Positions 1-7,329 of a stretch of DNA of 35,074 nt are shown here, one piece after another (positions within the stretch are counted from its first letter, which is position 1; each line of letters begins with the position of its first letter). Under the pieces are notes generated by a model. That model was not told where the DNA came from, searched no databases, and worked only from the letters and a program-made list of their open reading frames with translations. The stretch comes from Peptococcus niger (GTDB taxonomy: Bacteria > Bacillota > Peptococcia > Peptococcales > Peptococcaceae). The stretch covers positions 1 to 35,074 of the forward strand of contig NZ_FNAF01000004.1 in the NCBI RefSeq assembly GCF_900101835.1. The letters run 5' to 3'. A program made the translations under genes and the position numbers.

Positions 1-187
1 CGCAAACCTAAAGTACAAATACGGAAATAGGCATTTCTGGTGTAGAGGCTACTACGTCGATACCGCGGGAAAAAATGCGAAAAAAATCCAAGAGTATATC
101 AAAAACCAATTGGAAGAAGACTATTTGGCGGATCAGATAAGTATGAAAGAATTCATCGACCCGTTTACGGGTCAGCAGGTCAAATAA
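1..187 (+). CDS. tnpA: IS200/IS605 family transposase TnpA, C-terminal part
   Basis: The reading frame enters at base 2 and gives 61 residues before TAA at 185-187; the start lies upstream of the window. The visible protein contains the stretches KYGNRHFWCRGYYVDT, KNAKKIQEYIKNQLEED and DPFTG, the characteristic C-terminal end of Y1-type TnpA transposases. These are HUH enzymes that cut and join single-stranded DNA at hairpin ends. The catalytic HUH motif would lie outside the window; the tyrosine usually carried on the C-terminal helix may be the one in IQEYI. Only the C-terminus is present, so it cannot be said whether the whole gene is intact. Confidence 0.85.
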   Translation, partial: ANLKYKYGNRHFWCRGYYVDTAGKNAKKIQEYIKNQLEEDYLADQISMKEFIDPFTGQQVK

Positions 188-292
188 AGTATGAAAATAG
201 GCGCTTTAGCGCCAACTGGGGATTTGTTGCAAGAGAAAGAAATTCAGAGCACGTGAGTGCTGCCAGTAACAGCCCCTTATAGGGGCATAACA

Positions 293-315
293 AACCACCG
301 GCTAAGCCGGTGGTT
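293..315 (+). repeat. IS200/IS605 right-end hairpin
   Basis: AACCACCGGC, loop TAA, GCCGGTGGTT: a perfect 10-bp inverted repeat with a 3-base loop. It lies about 105 bases after the tnpA stop codon, where the subterminal right-end hairpin bound by TnpA is expected. There is no U-run after it, so it is not a classical terminator. Confidence 0.65.
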
Positions 316-767
316 CTGATTTGTTCGGTATTATTTGTTAATTTCTAATCAACAGTTCTTAGAAAAGAACTTTCTCTAAAAAATAAAAACAACACTACCT
401 TTACACACTTTACAAACGGTACTTCACGTAGTAAGCACTTACTGCTGGTTATCGGCTCAATTTTGTTTTGCGACGTTATAAAATTTAAGAGTTTTTTATA
501 CACGAAATCGTTCCTTTGATAGCAAAAAGAATTGCGAAAAGTTTGTCGTATAGACCAAAATGTTTTATCCAATACCATAGGAAGAGAAAGAATTTACTAT
601 GCCCCTATTGATGACGGAATGATCACTGTCAATAGGGGGCATGCTAGATATCTTTATCGACCTTTTGTTTTACGTTATCGATAAACATACAAATCAAATA
701 AAGATATAATTATATGACTTAGCTGAATAATGAAATAAAAAATTGCGATCAGAAGTATAGGTTATAG
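316..767. other. AT-rich intergenic stretch with two long-loop inverted repeats
   Basis: I see no credible gene here; a 77-codon minus-strand frame at 345-578 lacks a ribosome site and family features. Two inverted repeats stand out: CCCCTATTGA (602-611) with TCAATAGGGG (629-638), and TTTATCGA (653-660) with TCGATAAA (678-685). Each has a 17-base spacer. They could be relics of mobile-element ends or regulator sites; there is no direct evidence for either. Confidence 0.4.
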
Positions 768-807
768 AAAAAAAGAGATGAGTAGCTAAGGCACTCATCT
801 CTTTTTT
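768..807 (-). terminator. Bidirectional intrinsic terminator of the amidohydrolase/GltS/lipoprotein operon
   Basis: GAGATGAGT (775-783) pairs with ACTCATCTC (793-801). The stem is flanked by seven A (768-774) and six T (802-807), so it can end transcription in both directions. It lies about 60 bases beyond the stop codon of the minus-strand lipoprotein gene. Confidence 0.85.
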
Positions 808-868
808 CTATAAGTATATTTACTTATTTAAATTTTGGATATTTATCTCTATTCTATAGACTGATATT

Positions 869-1918
869 TCAACTCAAATAATCACCGGTGATGTAGAAGT
901 TTGACTTACTTAGATTGTTTAAAGCCTGTTTACTGAATTTTCCTTGGGTACTGTAAATATTAGCGTTGTCTACCATCCATTCTTTTAAGTCACCATTGCT
1001 TATGAGTTTATTTTGCTGATCTGTTGTAAATAACTGATGTCTCTTTATCAGGTCGCTCATTTGCTGGTCAGATAACGTTACTTTCAGTTCTGTTTTAAAA
1101 AACTGTTTAAGGGAGCTTGTAGACTCTTCTGATGTAGCTTCTAGCTGTTGAATATAAGAATCTCGCATTTTTAGAAATGCTTTTAATTTATCCGGATTCT
1201 CTTTAGCCCATTTTGCATTAGCAACATAAAGCATCGGAATGTGCAAGTCTAAATCTTTACCATTAACAACTTCTTGCCATCCTTGATCAAATGCTTTATA
1301 GATATAAGGTGACCAAAGAATCAAATAATCCCCTTTTCCTGATTTATAAGCTTTAATGGCTTCATCTGGCTCCATGGCTTGGATTGAAATATCTTTTTCT
1401 GATAGATTGAATTGTTGTAAATAGTGATGGAGTAGAACTGAGGAGGTAGAGGCGGTTGTTAAGATGAAAGTTTTTGATTGTACCAGTTCTTTGGCCCCTC
1501 TAATTCCATTAGGTTCTGTAGTTGTCAGAATGGGGTCATTAGGTCTGGCAAATATTATATTTGCAGCGCTTTCATCGGATGCAATACCAATCAATTCTGC
1601 CTTTTTCGTATTTAGGACCATCATTGCTGGAGATACACCCAATGATGCAATCTGCCAGTCTGCTTTTTGCAGTTGAGCGTAGATATCAGTTCCAGTAGAA
1701 TAATAGGTCGGCGATAGTTTGAAGTTGTTTTTTTCGTCAAACTTATCTTGCTTTGCTTGGTATTCTGGCCAGGCATCAATTTGCACCAATGAGTGAATGG
1801 CAAGCGGTTCAGCCTTTGATACTCTTCCATTGTTGGAAATGCCTAAATTTTCTTCTGCACAAGCTGTTGTTAGGCTGATGATAAGTGAACAGATTAAAAT
1901 GAGAGATAGTTTTTTCAT
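869..1918 (-). CDS. ABC-type substrate-binding lipoprotein, TauA/NMT1-like (orphan)
   Basis: Predicted 349-residue solute-binding lipoprotein. It starts with a lipoprotein signal (MKKLSLILICSLI, then LTTAC with the lipobox cysteine near residue 20), so it should be anchored outside the membrane. The body resembles periplasmic-binding fold II proteins for taurine, sulfonates or thiamin precursors, with motifs such as YAQLQKADWQIASLG and KAYKSGKGDYLILWSPY. The ATG at 1918 was chosen because AGGAG lies about ten bases before it. A longer frame from 1942 adds eight residues, overlaps the upstream gene and spoils the signal peptide. It follows the GltS-type gene by 13 bases, so it is probably the last gene of that operon. 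No ABC permease or ATPase is nearby, which is unusual. The ligand is unknown. Confidence 0.75.
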   Translation of the reverse strand: MKKLSLILICSLIISLTTACAEENLGISNNGRVSKAEPLAIHSLVQIDAWPEYQAKQDKFDEKNNFKLSPTYYSTGTDIYAQLQKADWQIASLGVSPAMMVLNTKKAELIGIASDESAANIIFARPNDPILTTTEPNGIRGAKELVQSKTFILTTASTSSVLLHHYLQQFNLSEKDISIQAMEPDEAIKAYKSGKGDYLILWSPYIYKAFDQGWQEVVNGKDLDLHIPMLYVANAKWAKENPDKLKAFLKMRDSYIQQLEATSEESTSSLKQFFKTELKVTLSDQQMSDLIKRHQLFTTDQQNKLISNGDLKEWMVDNANIYSTQGKFSKQALNNLSKSNFYITGDYLS

Positions 1919-1931
1919 TTTTGTCACTCTC

Positions 1932-3368
1932 CTAATCAGCAAGTACGTTAGGGTTATTTGAGTCAGAAGACGTTAGGGATGTGTTGTGCTTAATATAGCT
2001 CTGGCCTTTTAATAAGTTAAATGTTTTTCTGCCGGTTAATCGGAATACAATCATGCAGCCAAAATAGATGGCAAAGGAGATACCAGCGACTATTAAAATG
2101 GTATTAAAAGTACTCATAGATGGGTTTGCTGTGTAGCCGATGATGGTTGGCACGAAGATATAAGTTGGGATCATGAAAACGTTCATTGCACCCATTTCCG
2201 TTGGGGCGGTTGTGCGAAGATTCGGGTCGACAATCCGTATCAAGGCAATCCCTGTGGGGCAGGTTCCGGTTAGACAACCCCATAAACCAAGTGTGCGTTC
2301 AAAATCACAGTCCCCACCAAGGCGTTGGCCTAAAATAACGGCAATAATCAATGTGAAAATCCCAACGATCAGACACATAATCAACATAGGTACAATCCAT
2401 TTACCGATGATAGCCACTTGAATGGACATAAATGCTGCACAAATTAAAAAGTCGGTTGACCAGCCTGTTATACGCGTTTGCAAGGCACTATCATGATACT
2501 GTAACAAGTTGAGTTTACCCATTATAAAGCGGACAATATAGGCGACAATCATACCATTTAAAAAAGTCATGGAAGCAAATGTATCTCCGACAGTCCCGGG
2601 GATAATGAGTTGTAATAACTTACCCATATAAACGGCGCCTATAAAACACAAGCCTACAAGTCCCATGTGAAACGCTAAGACATCAATACTGCCGCTATAG
2701 GTGGTGATGCGCCCATAATGTTCTTCTTGAGATGATTTTGGGAAAAGACCACTGGTAATATGGTCAGAAATTTTCTCAGAATACTTGGCTAAGCCGCGTT
2801 TTAAGCCCCATTTAGCCATGGGAACGCCAATACCGAAAGCAAATAAAAAGCCAATTGCTGCATAGGTTACGCCTACTTGGACAGCGTCAGGCCAACCGTT
2901 TGCTTCAATCATACCGCCGAAGACAGCTGACTGTCCAGGACCTTGGCAAAAAGCGAAGGGAATCATTAATCCGTACAGTGGATTCATATCAAAACTTTTG
3001 CCGACTAATAGGATAATGAAGAAACCCATCAGAGGTGTGATAACATACATCATATCCCAAATAAAGCCCATGCCCATTGAGCCTTTAAAAATTTGTTTAG
3101 CAACAGCTCCAGCGCCGCCTTCGCCTTCAGGAGCGCCGGTTAAGCCAATTGAAATGAAAGAGATGGTAAATAGGAATCCGACAGCTTGCGTTAACATTCC
3201 GGAAGAGGCTTGTGGTAACATATTAGCATTCATTAATCCAAAACCAATCAGCCCGCCGATAACGCTGGCTGGCAATAAAATATTACCAAGTGGTTTTATT
3301 TTTGCACGGCAGAGCATACCGATTAAAATCATTACGCCTACCCAACTAATTGACATCATCATTTCCAT
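1932..3368 (-). CDS. GltS-family sodium/glutamate-type symporter
   Basis: A 478-residue integral membrane protein rich in hydrophobic helices, beginning MEMMMSISWVGVMILIG. Its GFGLMNAN, PFAFCQGPGQSA and GDCDFERTLGLWGCLTGTCPTG stretches fit the GltS / ESS family, which carries glutamate or related dicarboxylates with sodium across the cytoplasmic membrane. GGAGGA lies seven bases before the ATG at 3368; the longer TTG-started frame (3383) would contain that site within its own first codons and is unlikely. It is 37 bases downstream of the amidohydrolase and 13 bases upstream of the lipoprotein, suggesting one transcript. It is longer than typical GltS (about 400 residues) and the true substrate may be an amidohydrolase-related compound rather than glutamate. 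Confidence 0.8.
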   Translation of the reverse strand: MEMMMSISWVGVMILIGMLCRAKIKPLGNILLPASVIGGLIGFGLMNANMLPQASSGMLTQAVGFLFTISFISIGLTGAPEGEGGAGAVAKQIFKGSMGMGFIWDMMYVITPLMGFFIILLVGKSFDMNPLYGLMIPFAFCQGPGQSAVFGGMIEANGWPDAVQVGVTYAAIGFLFAFGIGVPMAKWGLKRGLAKYSEKISDHITSGLFPKSSQEEHYGRITTYSGSIDVLAFHMGLVGLCFIGAVYMGKLLQLIIPGTVGDTFASMTFLNGMIVAYIVRFIMGKLNLLQYHDSALQTRITGWSTDFLICAAFMSIQVAIIGKWIVPMLIMCLIVGIFTLIIAVILGQRLGGDCDFERTLGLWGCLTGTCPTGIALIRIVDPNLRTTAPTEMGAMNVFMIPTYIFVPTIIGYTANPSMSTFNTILIVAGISFAIYFGCMIVFRLTGRKTFNLLKGQSYIKHNTSLTSSDSNNPNVLAD

Positions 3369-3405
3369 AATAATTTCCTCCAAACAGAGTGTGTGTATAT
3401 CCCTA

Positions 3406-5070
3406 CTAAACAGTGGTTGGTTGAGGAGATTCGGTTTCTGTTATTTGGCCCGAGTTGAAAATGGTACCGTCATTAACAATTGTTGCAATAACATTTATAT
3501 TTTTAATTTCTGAGGGTGCAATACGTAATGGATTTTGATCTAATACCACAAAATCGGCCAGTTTCCCCTTAGCTATAGAGCCCTTAATGTCATCTTCATA
3601 ATATTGGTAGGCTGCATTAATGGTATAGCTCTTTAAGGCGGTTAATACATCTACACATTGGTGATTACCAATGTGGCGCCCTTCATAACTGATTCGATTG
3701 GCAGCTGCCCATATACTTAAAAGAGGAGTTTGTGGTGTAATTGGAGAATCACAATGGGTACTGAAAGGAATCCCTAATTGCTGGGCCCATCCCGCCGGAT
3801 CTAAATTCGCACCACGAGTAGGACCTAAAAATCGATCCATATGACGATTTCCCCAGTAATAAGTATGAAGTGAAAAGAAGGAGGGGGTTGCATGTAGGGC
3901 TTTCATACGTACTAACTGATCATATCGTGCAGTTTGTGCATGAATTACAATAGGTCGATCGTCGACGCGTGGATATTTTTTTTGAGCACGTGTTAAAGCA
4001 TCCAAGTACATATCCAGAGTGCGGTCTCCATTACAATGGCAGACCGCCTGTTGTCCAGAACGATAAATGTCCATTACTTTTTGGTCTAGAGCTTCCTGGC
4101 TGCACGCTGGATAGGCGACCCAATCGCGGTTGCCTTGATAAGCGGTATAGTATGGCTCGCTCATGTAAGCGGTGTAAGCTTGTATGGAACCATCCTGAAC
4201 GATTTTAATTCCCTGTAAGGTGACATAGTCATCTTTTTGGTTTATGAAGTTTGATTCTTCCAATATTTCCGAAAAAGGACAAATGGTGACGCGAACTTTT
4301 AATCGACCTTGCTTGTGAGCAGCGTAGTAAGCTTTAATGGTTTCGATGTTTTTAACGCCGCCATCATTGGCTGTTGTTACACCATTTGAAGCATATATTT
4401 CAGATGCTTTCTCCAAAGCTTGGATGCATTCTTCTCCTTCTCCAGATAAGGAAAATATACCGCCTGTCGGTAAAAGATATACCGCTTGTTCGTCGAGGTG
4501 GCCGGTTGGTTCTCCGGTTTGGGCATCTTTAAATATCTTGCCCCCAATGGGGTCGGCTGTAGTACGATCAATATTTGCTATTTCTAACATTTTGGAATTG
4601 GCATAACCGACATGTCCAGAAATATGAGATACGAAAATAGGAATTGATTTTGACACTTTGTCCAAATCATGGCGGTTGAGATGTCTTTTTTCTTTGATTA
4701 GCGTGTCATCATATCCCCAACCGATAACCATTTTGGTATCTGGATGTGTATCAAGATGATTCTTTAAAGAGGTCATCACATCACTAATGGACTTTATAGA
4801 TCCGATGGGTGGACAAGCCAACTGTACAGAATTTAAAGCTGCACCGCCGACAACGCTGAAATGACTGTGTGAATCATAAAAACCAGGCATTAAAGTATTG
4901 CCTTGCAAATCGACAATACGCGTTTTGGGTCCTTTCCATCGGGCAATTTCATTTTCTGTACCGAGTGCGATGATACGTCCTTCTCTGACCGCTATTGCCT
5001 GAACGTTTGGCAGTCGGTCTTCCATAGTAAGGATGTCTCCATTTTTATAAATAGTGCTTGCGTAGTCCAT
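3406..5070 (-). CDS. YtcJ-like metal-dependent amidohydrolase (Amidohydrolase_3)
   Basis: A 554-residue cytoplasmic hydrolase with no signal peptide. The metal-binding HxH is at residues 68-70 (GFYDSHSHF). Other likely site residues are H345 (AVCHCNGDR), H377 (IVIHAQTAR) and D441 (STHCDSP). An N-terminal beta-sandwich start (YKNGDILTMED) and the C-terminal GKLADFVVLDQNPL complete the composite domain typical of the family. Members cleave amide, N-acyl or cyclic C-N bonds; the substrate cannot be read from sequence. AAAGGA lies about ten bases before the ATG. It is the first gene of the minus-strand operon with the GltS symporter and the lipoprotein, divergent from a LysR gene that may control it. 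Codons are AT-rich compared with genes beyond 6300. Confidence 0.85.
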   Translation of the reverse strand: MDYASTIYKNGDILTMEDRLPNVQAIAVREGRIIALGTENEIARWKGPKTRIVDLQGNTLMPGFYDSHSHFSVVGGAALNSVQLACPPIGSIKSISDVMTSLKNHLDTHPDTKMVIGWGYDDTLIKEKRHLNRHDLDKVSKSIPIFVSHISGHVGYANSKMLEIANIDRTTADPIGGKIFKDAQTGEPTGHLDEQAVYLLPTGGIFSLSGEGEECIQALEKASEIYASNGVTTANDGGVKNIETIKAYYAAHKQGRLKVRVTICPFSEILEESNFINQKDDYVTLQGIKIVQDGSIQAYTAYMSEPYYTAYQGNRDWVAYPACSQEALDQKVMDIYRSGQQAVCHCNGDRTLDMYLDALTRAQKKYPRVDDRPIVIHAQTARYDQLVRMKALHATPSFFSLHTYYWGNRHMDRFLGPTRGANLDPAGWAQQLGIPFSTHCDSPITPQTPLLSIWAAANRISYEGRHIGNHQCVDVLTALKSYTINAAYQYYEDDIKGSIAKGKLADFVVLDQNPLRIAPSEIKNINVIATIVNDGTIFNSGQITETESPQPTTV

Positions 5071-5104
5071 AATATAAATATCCTTTCGATAAATGAACGG
5101 TGCA

Positions 5105-5132
5105 GCACTGGCCAGTGCGACCTTCTCAGGTC
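5105..5132 (-). promoter_or_regulatory. Two adjacent hairpins in the amidohydrolase leader
   Basis: Read on the minus strand, GACCT-GAGA-AGGTC (5132-5119) is a 5-bp stem with a GAGA (GNRA) tetraloop. It is followed with no gap by the perfect 14-base palindrome GCACTGG/CCAGTGC (5118-5105). They lie 35-62 bases before the ATG of the amidohydrolase. They could be a small RNA regulatory fold, or the palindrome could be a DNA operator. I recognise no known riboswitch class. Confidence 0.4.
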
Positions 5133-5139
5133 CTTTTAT

Positions 5140-5158
5140 CTATAAATTAGTTTAATAG
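5140..5158. promoter_or_regulatory. Candidate LysR-type operator between divergent genes
   Basis: CTATAAATTAGTTTAATAG is a near-palindrome with outer half-sites CTAT-N11-ATAG, containing a T-N11-A arrangement as expected for LysR-type regulators. It lies between the LysR gene (plus) and the amidohydrolase operon (minus), the usual place for such a site. Confidence 0.45.
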
Positions 5159-5230
5159 CTGTGTGATTTTTTGTGAAATACGTTTTAGGGTAAGATGATA
5201 TAAACACAAAGGAATAAGGGGGTGATAAAC

Positions 5231-6124
5231 ATGGAGTTATTGCAATATTATTACTTCAATAAAATGGCAGAATTTGAAAATTTATCTAAAGCGGCGGAAT
5301 CCTTGTATGTTTCGCAGCCGTCTTTGAGTAAAATGCTTTCTCGTATTGAGAGCGAGGTGGGCCATTCGCTGTTTGACCGACATGGTAAAAGTTTGAAATT
5401 AAATGAGTTTGGAAAAGCTTTTTTAAAGCATTCTCAGATTATTGTTAATCATGCTGAAACTATCCCGGATGAATTAAATGAAATTGCTCATATTGCGGGA
5501 AAACGATTAATAATAGCATCATCCAATACGAGTTTGTTAAATCGATGGCTATATGATTTTATTAATCAAATGCCTGATGTGGGCTTGCGCCATACCATTT
5601 TGAATAATCATCAAGCAATGATGCAGCTCTTAAGTGGTGAAATAGACTATGCCATTACCTTAGGAGGTATTAATCATCCGGATATAGAATCACATATCTT
5701 GTGGACCGATCGATATCAAGTTGTTGCCAATAAAAATAGCCGGTATGCAGGCCTAAAAAGTGCTTATTTTAGGGAATTTGAAAATGCAAATTTTTTTGCA
5801 TTACCGGAAAAAGAGGACTTCCCGCGTTATATAGATCAGCTTGCTAAGCAGGGAGGTTTTACGCCACGAATTGTATTTGAAAGTGAAATTGAGCTGGTTT
5901 TAGAAATATTGCCATCACTGGATGCTGTCATTATTTGTTTGGAGCAGTCCGATACCTTTTATAAACGGTTAAATTATATTAACGCCATCAGATTATTGGA
6001 CCCATTTGCAGAGTGTGATGTTGTGATTAATTGGCATAAAAATAAAATTCATAACGTGGCTGGCAAGAATCTTTTAGAGTATATAAAAAGAGATTTACCT
6101 AAGTTGTTTGATATTAAGGATTAG
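5231..6124 (+). CDS. LysR-family transcriptional regulator (amidohydrolase locus)
   Basis: A 297-residue LysR-type regulator. The N-terminal winged helix-turn-helix is clear: MELLQYYYFNKMAEFENLSKAA, then SQPSLSKMLSRIESEVGHSLFDRHGKSLKLNEFG (residues 1-70). The remainder is a periplasmic-binding-like effector domain. The ATG at 5231 is preferred over a GTG at 5222, because an AAGGGGG stretch sits eight bases before the ATG and the protein then begins as most LysR proteins do. It is divergent from the amidohydrolase operon with about 160 bases between, so it probably controls that operon in response to its substrate. No clear terminator follows the stop codon. Composition is AT-rich like the operon. 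Confidence 0.85.
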   Translation: MELLQYYYFNKMAEFENLSKAAESLYVSQPSLSKMLSRIESEVGHSLFDRHGKSLKLNEFGKAFLKHSQIIVNHAETIPDELNEIAHIAGKRLIIASSNTSLLNRWLYDFINQMPDVGLRHTILNNHQAMMQLLSGEIDYAITLGGINHPDIESHILWTDRYQVVANKNSRYAGLKSAYFREFENANFFALPEKEDFPRYIDQLAKQGGFTPRIVFESEIELVLEILPSLDAVIICLEQSDTFYKRLNYINAIRLLDPFAECDVVINWHKNKIHNVAGKNLLEYIKRDLPKLFDIKD

Positions 6125-6172
6125 CGATAGGATTATGCTGCCGCAAAGAAGCTCCTGGGCCTGTTTGTAGGC

Positions 6173-6200
6173 TTGCCTTTGGTGGGCGGTTTGGTATACT
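6173..6200 (+). promoter_or_regulatory. Possible promoter of tenA
   Basis: TTGCCT (6173-6178), a 16-base spacer, and TATACT (6195-6200). This would leave a leader of about 120 bases before tenA. I looked for a TPP riboswitch in this leader and found none of its conserved elements. Confidence 0.35.
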
Positions 6201-6326
6201 GGAAATAGTCCGCGCCTTTTTGCTGCGGTGCTTGCGGTTGACGATAGGGGCCTGTGAAGGGCTCATTTTGACTGCTATCGGTGGATGGTAAATGTGTTGC
6301 TTTTTAATAAGAACAGGAGGTTTTTT

Positions 6327-7013
6327 ATGCAATTTACAGAACGTATTTGGCCTAAGATTCAGCCTTTATGGGACAGTTATATGACGCATCCCTTTGTCCA
6401 GGGCTTGGGGGACGGCTCGCTCCCCTTGGAAAAATTTAAACATTGGTTGGCCCAGGATTATGTTTATTTGGTTGAATATGCGCGGTTGTTTGCAATCGGC
6501 ACGGCAAAGGCGCCAAGCTTGGAGATTATGAATACCTATGCCAAGGGGTTGGATGGTGTTCTCTTTATGGAGATGAATTTGCACCGCCAATATGCGGCTT
6601 CTTTCGGTATGGCTGAGGAGACGCTTTTGGCAACGCAGCCGTCGGCGGTCAATTTGGCCTATACGAGTTATATGTTGAATAAGGCACAGAGTGGCGGGAT
6701 TGAAAATGTGGTGGCCGCCCTATTGGCTTGTTCCTGGAGTTACAACCATATTGGTTTGAATTTAGCAAAAGAGCCGGGTGCTTTGACGGATAATCCCTAT
6801 GCCAGCTGGATTGAGATGTATGCAGGCGATGAATTTACGGCACTAAATGATGCGGCGATGGCCCTGATGAACCAATTAACAGAAGGAAAGCCGGCGCATG
6901 AATTGGATGCCTTGGAAGATGTTGTGATCAAGACCGGGTATTTTGAGTACCTCTTCTGGGATATGTGCTGGGAAGAGGCCACTTGGCCGGCGGCCATTCC
7001 GGGCGTTCAATAG
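6327..7013 (+). CDS. tenA: Aminopyrimidine aminohydrolase / thiaminase II, TenA family
   Basis: A 228-residue all-helical TenA protein that salvages thiamin breakdown products by hydrolysing the aminopyrimidine (thiaminase II fold), acting in the cytoplasm. The residues known from Bacillus subtilis TenA fall at or very near the same numbers: D44, Y47, Y112, C135 (in LLACSWSYNHIG), Y139 and E207 (in YFEYLFWDMCWE; E205 in B. subtilis). It belongs to the cysteine-containing TenA_C group. AGGAGG lies six bases before the ATG at 6327; a longer GTG-started frame from 6285 would include this site and is rejected. No other thiamin genes are adjacent and no TPP riboswitch is seen, so it stands alone as a salvage enzyme. 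It marks the change from AT-rich to GC-rich sequence. Confidence 0.9.
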   Translation: MQFTERIWPKIQPLWDSYMTHPFVQGLGDGSLPLEKFKHWLAQDYVYLVEYARLFAIGTAKAPSLEIMNTYAKGLDGVLFMEMNLHRQYAASFGMAEETLLATQPSAVNLAYTSYMLNKAQSGGIENVVAALLACSWSYNHIGLNLAKEPGALTDNPYASWIEMYAGDEFTALNDAAMALMNQLTEGKPAHELDALEDVVIKTGYFEYLFWDMCWEEATWPAAIPGVQ

Positions 7014-7038
7014 ACAGCACTTTTCTTAGCTAGACGTT

Positions 7039-7215
7039 GGTAGGAGGCGCTTGTATTTAGGCCGGTCTGCCAGGCCTTGGGCTTGGCGCCGGGTAGTTTG
7101 CTCCGGTTTGTGTTTGGACAACCGGGTCGGAATTGATACAGGGCTTCCTGACTTGGGACTTGGCCTTAACGGCCATCGGAGTGCTGTGTGTGCAGTCCAT
7201 ACAATGAATTCTACC
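7039..7215 (+). ncRNA. Possible structured RNA between tenA and the ZIP gene
   Basis: The stretch has no credible gene but can fold as a closed multi-branch structure. GGTAG (7039-7043) pairs with CTACC (7211-7215), and TTGTAT (7051-7056) with ATACAA (7199-7204). Inside are hairpins at 7062-7092 (CCGG, GCCA, GCC arms with a TTG loop), 7103-7125 (CCGGTT..GT with AC..AACCGG), 7139-7150 (CAGG-GCTT-CCTG) and 7161-7175 (TGGCC-TTAAC-GGCCA). An intrinsic terminator follows four bases later. It could be a cis-regulatory leader of the ZIP gene or a free small RNA. I recognise no known family. Confidence 0.35.
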
Positions 7216-7218
7216 TTT

Positions 7219-7248
7219 AGAGGCAACGCTTCAGTTGCCTCTTTTTTT
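7219..7248 (+). terminator. Intrinsic terminator upstream of the ZIP gene
   Basis: AGAGGCAAC (7219-7227), loop GCTTCA, GTTGCCTCT (7234-7242), then a run of T to 7248. It ends the tenA transcript, or acts as an attenuator for the ZIP gene 82 bases further on. Confidence 0.85.
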
Positions 7249-7329
7249 ATGGCGGCCATTTCGTAAGGGTAGGCCGGTGCGATGGTGGGTATATGGTTTA
7301 ACAAGTGAAAGTAAAGAGGGAGCGTGGTT

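Larger units (their letters stand above)
1..325 (+). mobile_element. Right part of an IS200/IS605-family insertion sequence
   Basis: The tail of a TnpA transposase is followed by about 130 noncoding bases carrying two hairpins: GGCGC-TTTA-GCGCC at 200-213, and a perfect 10-bp stem with a TAA loop at 293-315. A subterminal hairpin is the known recognition structure of single-strand transposing IS200/IS605 elements. No tnpB follows, so this resembles an IS200-type (tnpA-only) element. The exact right cleavage point, a few bases past 315, cannot be fixed by eye. The left part lies outside the window. Confidence 0.75.

Noticed and set aside
345-578. A 77-codon minus-strand frame in the intergenic region
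   Set aside because: It has no ribosome site, lies in AT-rich noncoding sequence and its product has no recognisable pattern.
6201-6326. TPP riboswitch before tenA
   Set aside because: None of the conserved TPP-riboswitch elements (such as CTGAGA with a later ACCTGA) is present in the leader.
7014-7250. T-box or cobalamin riboswitch before the ZIP gene
   Set aside because: The T-box sequence GGGTGG.ACCGCG and the cobalamin-box elements are absent, so the fold was left unassigned.
7026-7304. Open frames on both strands between tenA and the ZIP gene
   Set aside because: They cross the terminator hairpin, have no ribosome sites, and the region is better explained as structured noncoding sequence.
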